From Natrinema amylolyticum (lineage in GTDB: Archaea; Halobacteriota; Halobacteria; Halobacteriales; Natrialbaceae), in contig NZ_JAIWPJ010000002.1 in assembly GCF_020515625.1 (NCBI RefSeq), forward strand, positions 868,001 through 932,000: 64,000 nt of DNA. The letters are read 5' to 3'. Numbering within the stretch: the first letter of the stretch is position 1; the number at the start of each line of letters is the position of its first letter. Below are positions 25,515 through 36,129 of this stretch, piece after piece. Below the pieces are notes generated by a model. The model ran no database searches and was not told where the DNA came from. It was given only the letters and a program-made list of their open reading frames with translations. The position numbers and the translations under genes were made by a program.

Positions 25515-25534
25515 CCGATACCGCACGGTATCGG
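25515..25534. repeat. Inverted repeat in the katG upstream region
   Basis: CCGATACC-GCAC-GGTATCGG, a perfect 8-bp hairpin or operator, about 100 bp before the katG TATA box. The 304-bp gap between the PRC-barrel gene and katG has no gene that I can support. Confidence 0.5.
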
Positions 25535-25624
25535 CTCCCTGCCGTCGTCGAACCTCTCGCGACCCACCATTCTGTTTTCCGCTATCGAAAATATAGTGTC
25601 CGAAACCTGAAGCTGAAGTTGTGA

Positions 25625-27814
<2,190 letters not shown>

Positions 27815-27916
27815 TCGCTCTCGAGGCGCACGACGGACCGTTCGAATCGCGATAGCGACCGATTTCGCTGGGACACCCCTCCCCGATCGGTGATTTTCGC
27901 CGACCGGATTCTCTCG

Positions 27917-29200
27917 TTACTCGCTGCGGATGACGACTTCGTCGTCCGTGATCTCGGTGATCTGTGCCGAATCGACCGGGTAGTCGTCGTCACCGTGGCC
28001 ACCCCAATCCAGCCGCGCTTTGAGCCGATCCGTCAGCCCGGGTTCGGGGTCGACGTAGGCGGTCTGGCCCTCGACTTCGGCGACCATGCCGATCTGCTGG
28101 CCCGACTCGTCGACGACGTCTTTCCCCTGATCGTCCGGCGAAAGTTCGACCGCCGCCGCGTCCATCGGCTCCTCGGTCCTGTCCGTGCCGGCTTCGGTAC
28201 TCGTCGTCGCTTCGCCGCCGCCAACACCGACGGACTCGCTTTCCATCTCGCCGACTTCCATGGACTCGTACTCCTCGACGTCGATGATATCGCCTTCGAG
28301 CACGTCGCTGCGAACCACTTCGGACTCGATCAGTTCGGACTCCTCGAGGACGTAGGTCAACAGCAGTTGCTCGTCCAGCTCTTCCTCGATCAGCCGCCGC
28401 TCGATGAGTTCGCTCTGGACGGTAGCGCCCTCGGTGCGCTGGCTCTGGATGACCTCTCGCTCGATCACCTCGTCGGTCGTCACGCTCGAGCGGACGACGT
28501 CGCTATCGAGGATCGATCGCTGGACGCTCTCGAGTTCGATGTTCGTCTCGACGACGTCGCTTTCCATCTCCTGATCTTGCTCGATATCGATGTCGACGAC
28601 CTCGCTCTCGACGACGTAACGTTCGACTTCTTCGATGGTGTCGAGGCGGGTCTGGTCGACGGTCACCTCGATCATGTCGTCGGAGATGAACTCGGTCTCG
28701 ACGATCGTCCGATCGATCAGTTCGGAGTCGACGATCTCGCGTTCGACCAGGTCCGTGTCGACGACCTCGCTCTCGATGGTGTCCGTCTCGACGACCTCCG
28801 TCTCGACGACCTGCGTCTCGACGATCTCCGTCGTCACCGTTTCGCCTTCCTTGAGCGACTCCTCGAGTTCGTCCCGGCCGAGGTCGGCTCGTTCGAAGGC
28901 ATGTTCGCGCTTGACGATCTCGAAGAAGCCCATCCCCTCGCCGGCCGGTTCCTCCTCGTGATAGACGAACACGAGGTCATCGTCTTCGAACCGCTCCTCG
29001 AACTCGTCCCAGGTGTACTCCTCGTGATGCTCGCCCATCTCGTCGCGGCGGGCGAAGGAGTGACCGTGATCCTCGCTGTCCTGGACCCGGACCGGAACGG
29101 CGTCGCGGGCCTCGGCCCACTCCCTGATACGCTCGGGATCGGTCGTCATCCGGCGCTGGTCGGGCTCGTTCGTGTCGCTCGGGGATGTATCGTTTGCCAT
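27917..29200 (-). CDS. Repeat protein with an N-terminal small domain and a PRC-barrel-like C-terminus
   Basis: 427 residues, not assigned to a characterised family. Residues 1-95 (TTDPERIREWAEARDAVPVR; YTWDEFEERFEDDDLVFVYH) resemble a small bacterial domain with an IRRWAEERGG and ISWDEFFEKFD pattern. Residues 105-335 are a chain of short near-repeats, alternating Val/Ile with Glu/Asp/Ser/Thr (for example VVETEVVETDTIESEVV), with a period of about 6-8 residues. Residues 355-427 (DVVDESGQQIGMVAEVEGQT, ITEITDDEVVIRSE) look like a PRC barrel. The repeat pattern suggests a beta-solenoid or coiled stack. No signal peptide. Start ATG 29200. Neighbours give no functional clue. Confidence 0.75.
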   Translation of the reverse strand: MANDTSPSDTNEPDQRRMTTDPERIREWAEARDAVPVRVQDSEDHGHSFARRDEMGEHHEEYTWDEFEERFEDDDLVFVYHEEEPAGEGMGFFEIVKREHAFERADLGRDELEESLKEGETVTTEIVETQVVETEVVETDTIESEVVDTDLVEREIVDSELIDRTIVETEFISDDMIEVTVDQTRLDTIEEVERYVVESEVVDIDIEQDQEMESDVVETNIELESVQRSILDSDVVRSSVTTDEVIEREVIQSQRTEGATVQSELIERRLIEEELDEQLLLTYVLEESELIESEVVRSDVLEGDIIDVEEYESMEVGEMESESVGVGGGEATTSTEAGTDRTEEPMDAAAVELSPDDQGKDVVDESGQQIGMVAEVEGQTAYVDPEPGLTDRLKARLDWGGHGDDDYPVDSAQITEITDDEVVIRSE

Positions 29201-29431
29201 CTCGCCAAGCATTGGGACCGATCTGTACTTCAGTCACCGGGACCATCCCGTCGGGACAGTGTCTCGTTTCTCGAGACCCCTACTCCGGCCGGCATGGGCC
29301 GGGGCGTAATCCATCGTTATCGCGTCCGACGGCGACCGTTTCGCGGCCCGGACAGCGTGTAGCACGTGCTTACCGCTCGAGAGAATCGGTTCGTGACCCC
29401 GCGCAGTGAGCGAGACGCGTTCCCGACCCCT

Positions 29432-30022
29432 TCAATCGGACTCGTATTCGGCCCAGATGTACCGCGTCGCGACGCTCCGATACGGTCGCCACGGCTCGGC
29501 GATCTCGCGCATCTCCGCGCGGGTCAGATCCTCGCCGTCGGCGTACAGCTCCTCGATTCCGCGGCGAACGGCGAGATCGCCGAGGGGGAGTACGTCCGGT
29601 CGCTCGAGGACGAACAGGAGGTACATGCGCGCGGTCCACGCACCGATCCCCGTGATCTCGGTCAACAGGTCGATGACCTCGTCGTCGGAGTACGAGGCCA
29701 GTCCCGCTCGCGTGTAGTCGTTTTCCTGAAACGCTCGCGCGGCGTTCCGAACGTACTCGACCTTGCTTCGGGAGAGCCCCGCCTCTCGGAGCGCTGCCTC
29801 GTCCGCGGCCAGGACGGTCGCGGGCGTCACGTCTCCCTCGAGGAGATCGAAGACGCGCTCCCGGACGGCCGCCGCGCTCGCCGTCGAGAGCTGTTGGTTG
29901 ATGATCGAGATACAGAGCCGCTCGTACTCGTTCCAGTCCGGTTCGACGTAGGGATCGTGTCGATCGACGAGCGCCGCCATCACGGGATCGTCGCGGAGGA
30001 CGGCGTGTGCCTCTTCGTTCAT
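29432..30022 (-). CDS. DNA-3-methyladenine glycosylase family protein (AlkA-like, HhH-GPD)
   Basis: Base-excision repair glycosylase of 196 residues. CISIINQQLSTASAAAV is the conserved second helix, ITGIGAWTARMYLLF the helix-hairpin-helix, and PLGDLAVRRG carries the catalytic Asp. It lacks the N-terminal TATA-binding-like domain of E. coli AlkA, as is usual in archaea. Probably removes alkylated purines. No iron-sulfur loop is present, so it is not an EndoIII. The 230-bp gap upstream of the previous gene holds nothing recognisable. Confidence 0.88.
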   Translation of the reverse strand: MNEEAHAVLRDDPVMAALVDRHDPYVEPDWNEYERLCISIINQQLSTASAAAVRERVFDLLEGDVTPATVLAADEAALREAGLSRSKVEYVRNAARAFQENDYTRAGLASYSDDEVIDLLTEITGIGAWTARMYLLFVLERPDVLPLGDLAVRRGIEELYADGEDLTRAEMREIAEPWRPYRSVATRYIWAEYESD

Positions 30023-30088
30023 ACGGTAGTGTGGATGCGAGAGTAGGGGGCCGAGAACGCATATGCGTCCCGGTCGGAACGGTGTCGC

Positions 30089-31969
30089 TCACTCGAGGTG
30101 ATGGTAGTCGAGTTCGTACCCCTCCGCGAGCGCCTCCCGAACCGGCGGACTGGGTTCACCGACGCCGCGGCGGTTGATCGAGAGCCCGTTCTCGTCGGCA
30201 GCGTGGACGAGGTTGACCCGCCAATCGGACTCCGTCTCGGGGTAGTCCGTTCGGTAGTGGGCACCGCGGGACTCGGTCCGCTCGAGGGCCGCCCGGAGCA
30301 TCGCCTCGGCGACGGTGAGGCTCGCCGAGAGGTCCACGGCGTACTCAAAGGATTTCGAGGTGAGTCCGCCGTCGACGCGGAGATCGGCGGTTCGGGCCCG
30401 GAGATCCTCGAGTTTCGCGAGCCCCTCCCGGATTCCCGCCTCGTCGCGGAGGATGCCGGCGTGGTCCCACAGCAGATCGCCGAGTTCCTCGAGGAATTCC
30501 GTCGGTGTGACGGTTCCATCAGACGCGGCGAGTTCGGTGAGGGCCCGGAACTCCCGTTCGGCCAGCGCTCGCTGGCCGTCGGTGACGGTGGGGTCGTCGT
30601 CGCCGTCGGTTACGGCACCCGCGACGTGGTCGCCGACGAGTTTCCCGATCGCGACGGTCTCGGCCAGCGAGTTTCCGCCGAGGCGGTTCGCGCCGTGGAC
30701 GCCGGCGACCGTTTCGCCGACGGCGTAGAGGCCGTCGACGCCGGTCTCGCCCGTGTGAAAGTCGATGTCGACGCCGCCCATCGTGTAATGGGCCGTCGGC
30801 GCGACCACCATCGGTTCCTCGGTGATGTCGACTCCAAGCGACTCGAAGCGTTCGACCATCGACGGCAACCGCTCGCGGACGTATTCGTCATCCCGGTGCG
30901 AGATGTCCAAGTAGACGCCGCCGTCGTCGGTACCGCGCCCCTCGCGGACCTCCTGTGCGATGGCTCGCGCGACGACGTCGCGGGCGTCGAGTTCCATCTG
31001 GTCGGGCGAGTAGCGCTCCATGAACCGCTCTCCCTCCGCGTTATAGAGCCGGCCGCCTTCGCCACGAACCGCTTCGGTAACGAGGCGGCCGTCCCACTCT
31101 TCGCCGTAGCGGTCACCGACCATTCCGGTTGGGTGGAACTGGACGAACTCGAGATCCATGAGTCGGGCCCCCGCCTCGAGCGCCAGCGCCTGTCCATCGC
31201 CGTTGTTCTCGTCGTCCCGCGAGGAGTGGCGGTGGTAGAACGCCGAGAACCCGCCCGCCGCGAGCACGACGTGATTCGTTCGGAAGAGCAGCCCCTCCCC
31301 GGTCTCCATGTCGAAACCGACTGCACCGTCGACGCGCTCGCCGTCCGAGAGCAAGCGCGTGATCATCACGTTCTCGCGGTAGGGAATCTCGAGGTCGCGA
31401 GCGCGACCGATCAGCGTCTCGAGCATGGCCTCGCCGGTCCGGTCGCCGACGAAGCAGGTGCGGCGATAGGACTGCGCGCCGAAGTACCGCTGGTTGATCT
31501 CGCCGTCGTCGGTTCGGTCGAAGGGCATTCCCCACTCGGCGAGTTCGCGGATGCGGTCGGGCATCTCCCGCGCCGTCAGTTCGACGGCCTCGGGATCGTT
31601 CAGGTGGTGGCCCTCGTTGAACGTGTCCGCCGCGTGGATCGTCCAGTCGTCCTCGGGGTCGAGCGAGCCGAGCGCGGCGTTGACGCCGCCGGCCGCCCAC
31701 GTCGTGTGAGCGTCGCCGTGGTCGCGTTTGCCGATCACGAGCGGGTCGACGCCCGACTCGGCGAGTTCGATGGCGACGCGAGCGCCCGCCGCGCCCGCCC
31801 CGACGACGAGCACCGGTGTCGTCACTACCTCGTACTCGAACCCGCCGCTCGCCTCGGGGTCGCCCTCGGTCTCGATACGGTTCTCGACGCCGGCCGCAGC
31901 CCCCGCTCGGCCCGCTCCTCGGTGGTCATCGGCCCGTCGTTCGTGACTATCGTCGGCTGTTTCTGTCAT
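30089..31969 (-). CDS. Orphan SdhA/FrdA/NadB-family flavoprotein
   Basis: 626 residues of the fumarate reductase/succinate dehydrogenase/L-aspartate oxidase flavoprotein family. GAGAAGARVAIEL is the FAD loop, AHTTWAAGGVNAALG has a His at the covalent-flavin position, FHPTGMVGDRYGEEW and VRGEGG form the active site, HGANRLGGNSLAE the C-terminal contact. It has an extra N-terminal 45-residue polar segment but no Tat or Sec signal. No iron-sulfur or anchor subunit is adjacent. The His favours an SdhA/FrdA-type flavin linkage; NadB normally lacks it. Could be a soluble fumarate reductase or aspartate oxidase; undecided. Start ATG 31969. Confidence 0.8.
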   Translation of the reverse strand: MTETADDSHERRADDHRGAGRAGAAAGVENRIETEGDPEASGGFEYEVVTTPVLVVGAGAAGARVAIELAESGVDPLVIGKRDHGDAHTTWAAGGVNAALGSLDPEDDWTIHAADTFNEGHHLNDPEAVELTAREMPDRIRELAEWGMPFDRTDDGEINQRYFGAQSYRRTCFVGDRTGEAMLETLIGRARDLEIPYRENVMITRLLSDGERVDGAVGFDMETGEGLLFRTNHVVLAAGGFSAFYHRHSSRDDENNGDGQALALEAGARLMDLEFVQFHPTGMVGDRYGEEWDGRLVTEAVRGEGGRLYNAEGERFMERYSPDQMELDARDVVARAIAQEVREGRGTDDGGVYLDISHRDDEYVRERLPSMVERFESLGVDITEEPMVVAPTAHYTMGGVDIDFHTGETGVDGLYAVGETVAGVHGANRLGGNSLAETVAIGKLVGDHVAGAVTDGDDDPTVTDGQRALAEREFRALTELAASDGTVTPTEFLEELGDLLWDHAGILRDEAGIREGLAKLEDLRARTADLRVDGGLTSKSFEYAVDLSASLTVAEAMLRAALERTESRGAHYRTDYPETESDWRVNLVHAADENGLSINRRGVGEPSPPVREALAEGYELDYHHLE

Positions 31970-32110
31970 CACTGTAATAGTAGTGCCGACCGGGTTTAGG
32001 TCCCACCCCGAACGATGCAGAACTGGCGGTAGAAACGTTCCTAGTGCCATATTGTGACTTTGAATGTCCCCGAGACGGTTCCGACCTCTTCCCGTGGTCG
32101 CGGTCCTCGT

Positions 32111-32254
32111 GCAGTCCTCGATATCTGGGCCGCCGGCAACGCGATCGATGGCCTCGTCTTCTGGTAGCTGTTCTGGCGACAGAGTCTCGAGGCCGTATAC
32201 ATTTCAGCGCACGTGGCCTTCGTCGCGCTGTCGCTGGCGCTCGCGGTCGTTTGA
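32111..32254 (+). pseudogene. Probable remnant of a small membrane protein gene
   Basis: A coherent translation, LDIWAAGNAIDGLVFW, runs into a TAG (32165-32167) and continues in the same frame as LFWRQSLEAVYISAHVAFVA and more hydrophobic residues to TGA at 32252-32254. No start codon is evident and the upstream part is not readable. It looks like a decayed two-helix membrane protein; chance cannot be excluded. Confidence 0.35.
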
Positions 32255-32282
32255 CCCGACGGATCAGGGGAAGCTGATGGCC

Positions 32283-32320
32283 GAGAGCGCGGCTCGAGCG
32301 ACTGCGAGAGCCGCGCTCTC
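32283..32320. repeat. 13-bp hairpin with tandem G-A internal pairs
   Basis: GAGAGCGCGGCTC and GAGCCGCGCTCTC are perfectly complementary. The 12-nt apex reads GA-GC-GACT-GC-GA, so the helix can continue through tandem G-A mismatches into a 2-bp stem with a 4-nt loop. Confidence 0.75.
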
Positions 32321-32369
32321 CAGGGGAGGGCAGGCCGCTGTCTGATTACGACCGCGAGCGAACGGGTGT

Positions 32370-32554
32370 GCGGCGCGAAGCGCCGCGGACAGGCGAACGG
32401 CGTAGCCGTGAGCCAGTGAGCGAGCGGGCCGACAACCGACCCGTAGGGGAGGGAGGAGTGCTTTTCATCGAAGCTAAGCGGGAGCGAAGCTCCCGCGAGG
32501 TCCGAGAGAGCAAAGCTCTCTCGAGATTTTGCCGAGGGCCGGCTTCGCCGGCCC
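32370..32554. repeat. Cluster of five short-loop hairpins
   Basis: In 185 bp: 32370-32386 (7 bp, GAA loop); 32392-32414 (GGC, tandem GA/GA, ACGGC/GCCGT, loop GTA, GCC); 32478-32496 (8 bp, GAA loop); 32503-32523 (9 bp, AAA loop); 32536-32554 (8 bp, TTC loop). Two have the GCGAAGC cap known to form an extraordinarily stable DNA mini-hairpin. The 600-bp gap 31970-32573 otherwise contains only the gene remnant at 32111-32254. Confidence 0.8.
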
Positions 32555-32575
32555 GCAGAGCAAAAGTTCGGTTCT
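32549..32575 (-). repeat. Dispersed 27-nt gene-end element, copy 2
   Basis: Complement matches 15112-15138 at 26 of 27 positions. It starts inside the TAG stop of the acyl-CoA dehydrogenase gene on the minus strand and runs into the GGCCGGCGAAGCCGGCC hairpin. Confidence 0.75.
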
Positions 32576-33719
32576 AGTCCTCGAGCAGTTCCCGCGCGAT
32601 CACGTTCTTCTGGATCTCGGTGGTGCCCTCGTAGATCTGGGTGATCTTCGAGTCGCGGTAGAACCGTTCGACGGGGAAGTCGTTGACGTAGCCGGCACCG
32701 CCGTGGATCTGGACGGCTTCGTTGGAGACCTCGACGGCGACGCGGGAGGCGTACTCCTTGGCCATCGAGGCGAGTTTGGTGATGTCGTTGCCCTGGTCGA
32801 CGTTCCAGGCGGCCTTGTAGGTCAGGTTGCGCGCGGCCTCGGTCTCGGTGGCCATCTCCGAGAGCTTGTGCTGGATGGCCTGGAACTCCGAGATGGACTG
32901 GCCGAACTGCTCGCGGTCCTGTGCGTAGTCCAGCGCGGCCTCAAGCGCGCCCTTGGCGATCCCGAGTCCCTGCGCGGCGACGCCGGTTCGGGTGGCGTCG
33001 AAGAACTGCATCTGCTGGAGGAAGGCGGCGTCTCGGTCGCCGACGAGGTTCTCCTCGGGGACGCGAACGTCGTCGAGGATGAGTTCGGCGGTGTCGGAGG
33101 CGCGGATGCCGAGCTTCCCGGTGATCTTGTCGGAACTGAAGCCGTCGCGGTCGGACTCGACGATGATCTGGCTGAAGCCGCCGTAGCGGCTGTCGGCGTC
33201 GGGGTCGGTCTTACAGAGGACGACGAAGAAGTCGCCGACGGTCCCGTTGGTGATCCACATCTTGTTGCCGTTGATCACCCACTCGTCGCCGTCCTTCTCG
33301 GCGCGGGTCGACACCGAGGAGACGTCCGAGCCGGTGTCCGGCTCCGAAATCGCAGCGCCGGAGATCTTCTCGCCCAGCGCGACGGGCTCCAAGTAGCGCT
33401 CCTTCTGGTCTTCGGTCCCGAACTCGCGGATGGCCTCGGTCCCGAACGAACAGGCCATGATCGAGAGCGCGATGCCGGGGTCGTGCGAGAACAGTTCCTC
33501 GGCGATGATGGCCGACTCGAGCGTCGAGTAGCCGGCACCGCCGTACTCGATGGGAATCGAGGAGCCGACCAGGCCCATCTCGGCGGCCTCGTCGACGATA
33601 TCGTGGGGGAACTTCTCTTCGGTGTCGTACTCCTCGGCGTTGGGGACGATCTCGTTTTCAGCGAACCGGCGGACCTCGTCGCGGATCTGCTCTTGTTCGT
33701 CACTGAGTCCGAATTCCAT
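32574..33719 (-). CDS. Acyl-CoA dehydrogenase
   Basis: FAD enzyme of beta-oxidation, 381 residues, the classic length. AISEPDTGSDVSS is the flavin strand, INGNKMWITNGTVGDFFVVL the beta-domain loop, QIHGGAGYVNDFPVERFYRD the C-terminal signature, and IYEGTTEIQKNVIAREL holds the catalytic Glu. Closest in pattern to short/branched-chain acyl-CoA dehydrogenases. Divergent from the hydroxyacyl-CoA dehydrogenase fusion across a 115-bp AT-rich promoter gap, so the two are likely co-regulated. Its stop codon overlaps a dispersed element. Confidence 0.93.
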   Translation of the reverse strand: MEFGLSDEQEQIRDEVRRFAENEIVPNAEEYDTEEKFPHDIVDEAAEMGLVGSSIPIEYGGAGYSTLESAIIAEELFSHDPGIALSIMACSFGTEAIREFGTEDQKERYLEPVALGEKISGAAISEPDTGSDVSSVSTRAEKDGDEWVINGNKMWITNGTVGDFFVVLCKTDPDADSRYGGFSQIIVESDRDGFSSDKITGKLGIRASDTAELILDDVRVPEENLVGDRDAAFLQQMQFFDATRTGVAAQGLGIAKGALEAALDYAQDREQFGQSISEFQAIQHKLSEMATETEAARNLTYKAAWNVDQGNDITKLASMAKEYASRVAVEVSNEAVQIHGGAGYVNDFPVERFYRDSKITQIYEGTTEIQKNVIARELLED

Positions 33720-33834
33720 GGACGATCGTTACTATCCGAGTGATAAAGAGCTTTGTAACCGGGAGTAAACAGAAATATAGTTTCTACTAAAGGAGAGGGA
33801 AACGTTGAAACGGGTCCGAATGGGATTCTGGACC

Positions 33835-35814
33835 ATGGAACTCGAGGATATCAACACCATCACAGTTCTGGGTGCGGGCAACATGGGCCACGGTATCGCG
33901 GAGGTCGCCGCGATGGCGGGCTACGACGTGAACATGCGCGATATCAAAGAGGAGTTCGTCCAGAACGGCTACGAGCAGATCGAGTGGTCGCTGGGCAAGC
34001 TCGCCGAGAACGATCAGCTCACCGAAGAAGAGGCCGACGCCGCCCTCGATCGGGTGACGCCGCTGGTCGATATGGGGGAGGCCGTCGCCGACACCGATTT
34101 CGTCATCGAAGCGGTCCCCGAACAGATGGAGATCAAGAAGGACGTCTACACCGAACTCGAGGAGGCCGCGCCCGATCGCGCGATCTTCGCGACGAACACC
34201 TCGAGCCTCTCGATCACGGATCTCGCCGAGTTCACCGACCGGCCCGAGCAGTTCTGTGGGATGCACTTCTTCAATCCGCCGGTGCGGATGCAGCTCGTTG
34301 AAGTGATTTCGGGCGCCGAGAGCGCCGAGGAGACCCTCGAGGTGACGGCAGAACTCGCCGAGGACCTCGGCAAGACGCCGGTGAGAGTACACAAGGACTC
34401 GCCCGGCTTCATCGTCAACCGCATCCTCGTGCCCCTGATGAACGAGGCCGCGTGGCTCGTCAGCAACGACGAGGCGACCATCGCCGAGGTCGACTCGACG
34501 ACGAAGTACGACATGGGACTCCCGATGGGCAGCTTCGAACTCGGCGATCAGGTCGGCAACGACGTCAGCTATCACGTCCTCGAGTACATGCACGAGGTGC
34601 TGGGCGAGGCCTACGAGCCGGCTCCGCTTCTGGCGGAGAAGGTCGAAAACGAGGAGTTCGGCAAGAAGACGGGCAAGGGGTTCTACGACTACGAAGACGG
34701 CGAGGGCGTCCAGATTCCGACCGACCAGCAGTCGGAATTCGTCAAGGAACGGCTCCTCGCGACGATGGCCAACGAGGCCGCGAAGCTGATCGGCGGCGAC
34801 GTCGCCCCGCCGGAGTCGATCGACGAGGCCGTCAAGCTCGGGGCCGGCTTCCCCGACGGTCCCGTCAAGCTGGTCGACGACTACGGCCTCGAGGCGCTCC
34901 GCGAGACGCTCGCGGCGGCCTACGAGGAGACCGGTCACGAGCGGTACGCGCCCGCGGAGTACCTCACGGAACGGGCCGAAGCGGGCGGCTTCTACGAGGC
35001 CGAGGCGGACGCGGATGCGGAGGCGACGGACTTCGAGACGATCCGCATCGAGCACCCCGGCGACATGGTCGGCCACATCGTTCTCGACCGACCCCACCGG
35101 ATGAACACCATCAGTGACGACCTCCTCGAGGAGCTGTCGACGGCGATCGAACACTTGGAGGCCGACGACGAGGTTCGGACGCTCCTCGTCACCGGCGAGG
35201 GCGAGAAGGCCTTTTCGGCGGGGGCGGACGTCCAGAGCATGGCCGGCGACGGTGCCGACCCGATCGAGGGCCAGGAGCTCTCGCGGCTGGGACAGTCCAC
35301 GTTCGGCGAACTCGAGGCCTGCGACATGCCCGTCGTCGCGGGGATCGACGGCTTCTGCCTCGGTGGTGGGATGGAACTCGCTACCTGCGCCGACCTGCGC
35401 GTCGCGAGCGAGCGCTCCGAGTTCGGCCAGCCCGAACTCGATCTCGGACTCATTCCCGGCTGGGGCGGTACCCAGCGGCTCAAGCACGTCCTCGGCGAGG
35501 GCCGCGCGAAGGAGATCATCCTCACTGCCGAGCGTTACGACGCCGAGACGATGGCCGACTACGGCTTCGTCAACGAACTCGTCGATAACGACGAGCTCGA
35601 GGACCGCGCCCTTGAGTTGGCGACCGACCTCGCCGGGGGCCCGCCGATCGCCCAGAAGTTCACCAAGCGCGCGATGCTCGCCGGCCGCGACGACACGGAG
35701 GCCGGCCTCGAGTACGAGGCCTCCGCGTTCGGCCACCTAATGGCGACCGACGATCTGATGGAGGGTATTATGGCCTTCATGGGTGACGAAGAACCGGAGT
35801 TCGAAGGGAAGTGA
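33835..35814 (+). CDS. Bifunctional 3-hydroxyacyl-CoA dehydrogenase / enoyl-CoA hydratase
   Basis: Beta-oxidation fusion of about 659 residues. N-terminal half: Rossmann loop LGAGNMGHGIAEVA, IEAVPEQMEIKKDVY, the catalytic GMHFFNPPVRM His, and the NRILVPLMNEA dimer helix. Residues from about 400: crotonase fold with LDRPHRMNTISDDLL, GEKAFSAGADVQSM (oxyanion hole) and GGGMELATCADLRVASE with the catalytic Glu. The order HAD then ECH is reversed relative to bacterial FadB but usual in archaea. ATG 33835 matches the family N-terminus. A TTG at 33805 in frame has a good ribosome-binding site (AGGAGAGG, 6 nt away), and ATG 33820 is also possible. Confidence 0.92.
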   Translation: MELEDINTITVLGAGNMGHGIAEVAAMAGYDVNMRDIKEEFVQNGYEQIEWSLGKLAENDQLTEEEADAALDRVTPLVDMGEAVADTDFVIEAVPEQMEIKKDVYTELEEAAPDRAIFATNTSSLSITDLAEFTDRPEQFCGMHFFNPPVRMQLVEVISGAESAEETLEVTAELAEDLGKTPVRVHKDSPGFIVNRILVPLMNEAAWLVSNDEATIAEVDSTTKYDMGLPMGSFELGDQVGNDVSYHVLEYMHEVLGEAYEPAPLLAEKVENEEFGKKTGKGFYDYEDGEGVQIPTDQQSEFVKERLLATMANEAAKLIGGDVAPPESIDEAVKLGAGFPDGPVKLVDDYGLEALRETLAAAYEETGHERYAPAEYLTERAEAGGFYEAEADADAEATDFETIRIEHPGDMVGHIVLDRPHRMNTISDDLLEELSTAIEHLEADDEVRTLLVTGEGEKAFSAGADVQSMAGDGADPIEGQELSRLGQSTFGELEACDMPVVAGIDGFCLGGGMELATCADLRVASERSEFGQPELDLGLIPGWGGTQRLKHVLGEGRAKEIILTAERYDAETMADYGFVNELVDNDELEDRALELATDLAGGPPIAQKFTKRAMLAGRDDTEAGLEYEASAFGHLMATDDLMEGIMAFMGDEEPEFEGK

Positions 35815-36115
35815 GGCGACCGTCGACCGACGAGCGGTGCGAGATCCGACCGAGGGGTGGATCTCGACGCGAACGGCGACCGTGAGGGAGCCGTGACGTA
35901 GCGAGTCTTTCTCGATCGTCGCGTCCACCGGTTCGAGGACTCTCGGCTGCGATATCAAGTCGACGAAATGATATCCTTTGCGCTCAAATGCGATACGTAC
36001 CCGAACTACTGACCGTATTTGAACGATGTATGTTTACGAAATATGATGTTTGGTCGCGAGATTTATCACCCAGAGGTACCATTGGTGACGCGTGGCTGTA
36101 ATCGATGAAGAGAAC

Positions 36116-36122
36116 GGAGGGG
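36116..36122 (+). promoter_or_regulatory. Ribosome binding site of the HalX regulator gene
   Basis: GGAGGGG, 7 nt before ATG 36130, marks this start. A GATTTATC element further upstream is a possible TATA box. The 315-bp gap 35815-36129 has no supported gene; a 10-codon frame starting at 36105 overlaps the start and is probably meaningless. Confidence 0.6.
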
Positions 36123-36129
36123 TTACCCG

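Noticed and set aside
28261-28890. CRISPR-like or tandem DNA repeat
   Set aside because: The periodicity is in the protein (Val-Glu-Thr units) and in a single open frame; repeat and spacer structure is absent.
33787-35736. 649-codon minus-strand frame opposite the hydroxyacyl-CoA dehydrogenase fusion
   Set aside because: Composition mirrors the real gene and no domain is readable; the plus strand carries complete HAD and crotonase motifs.
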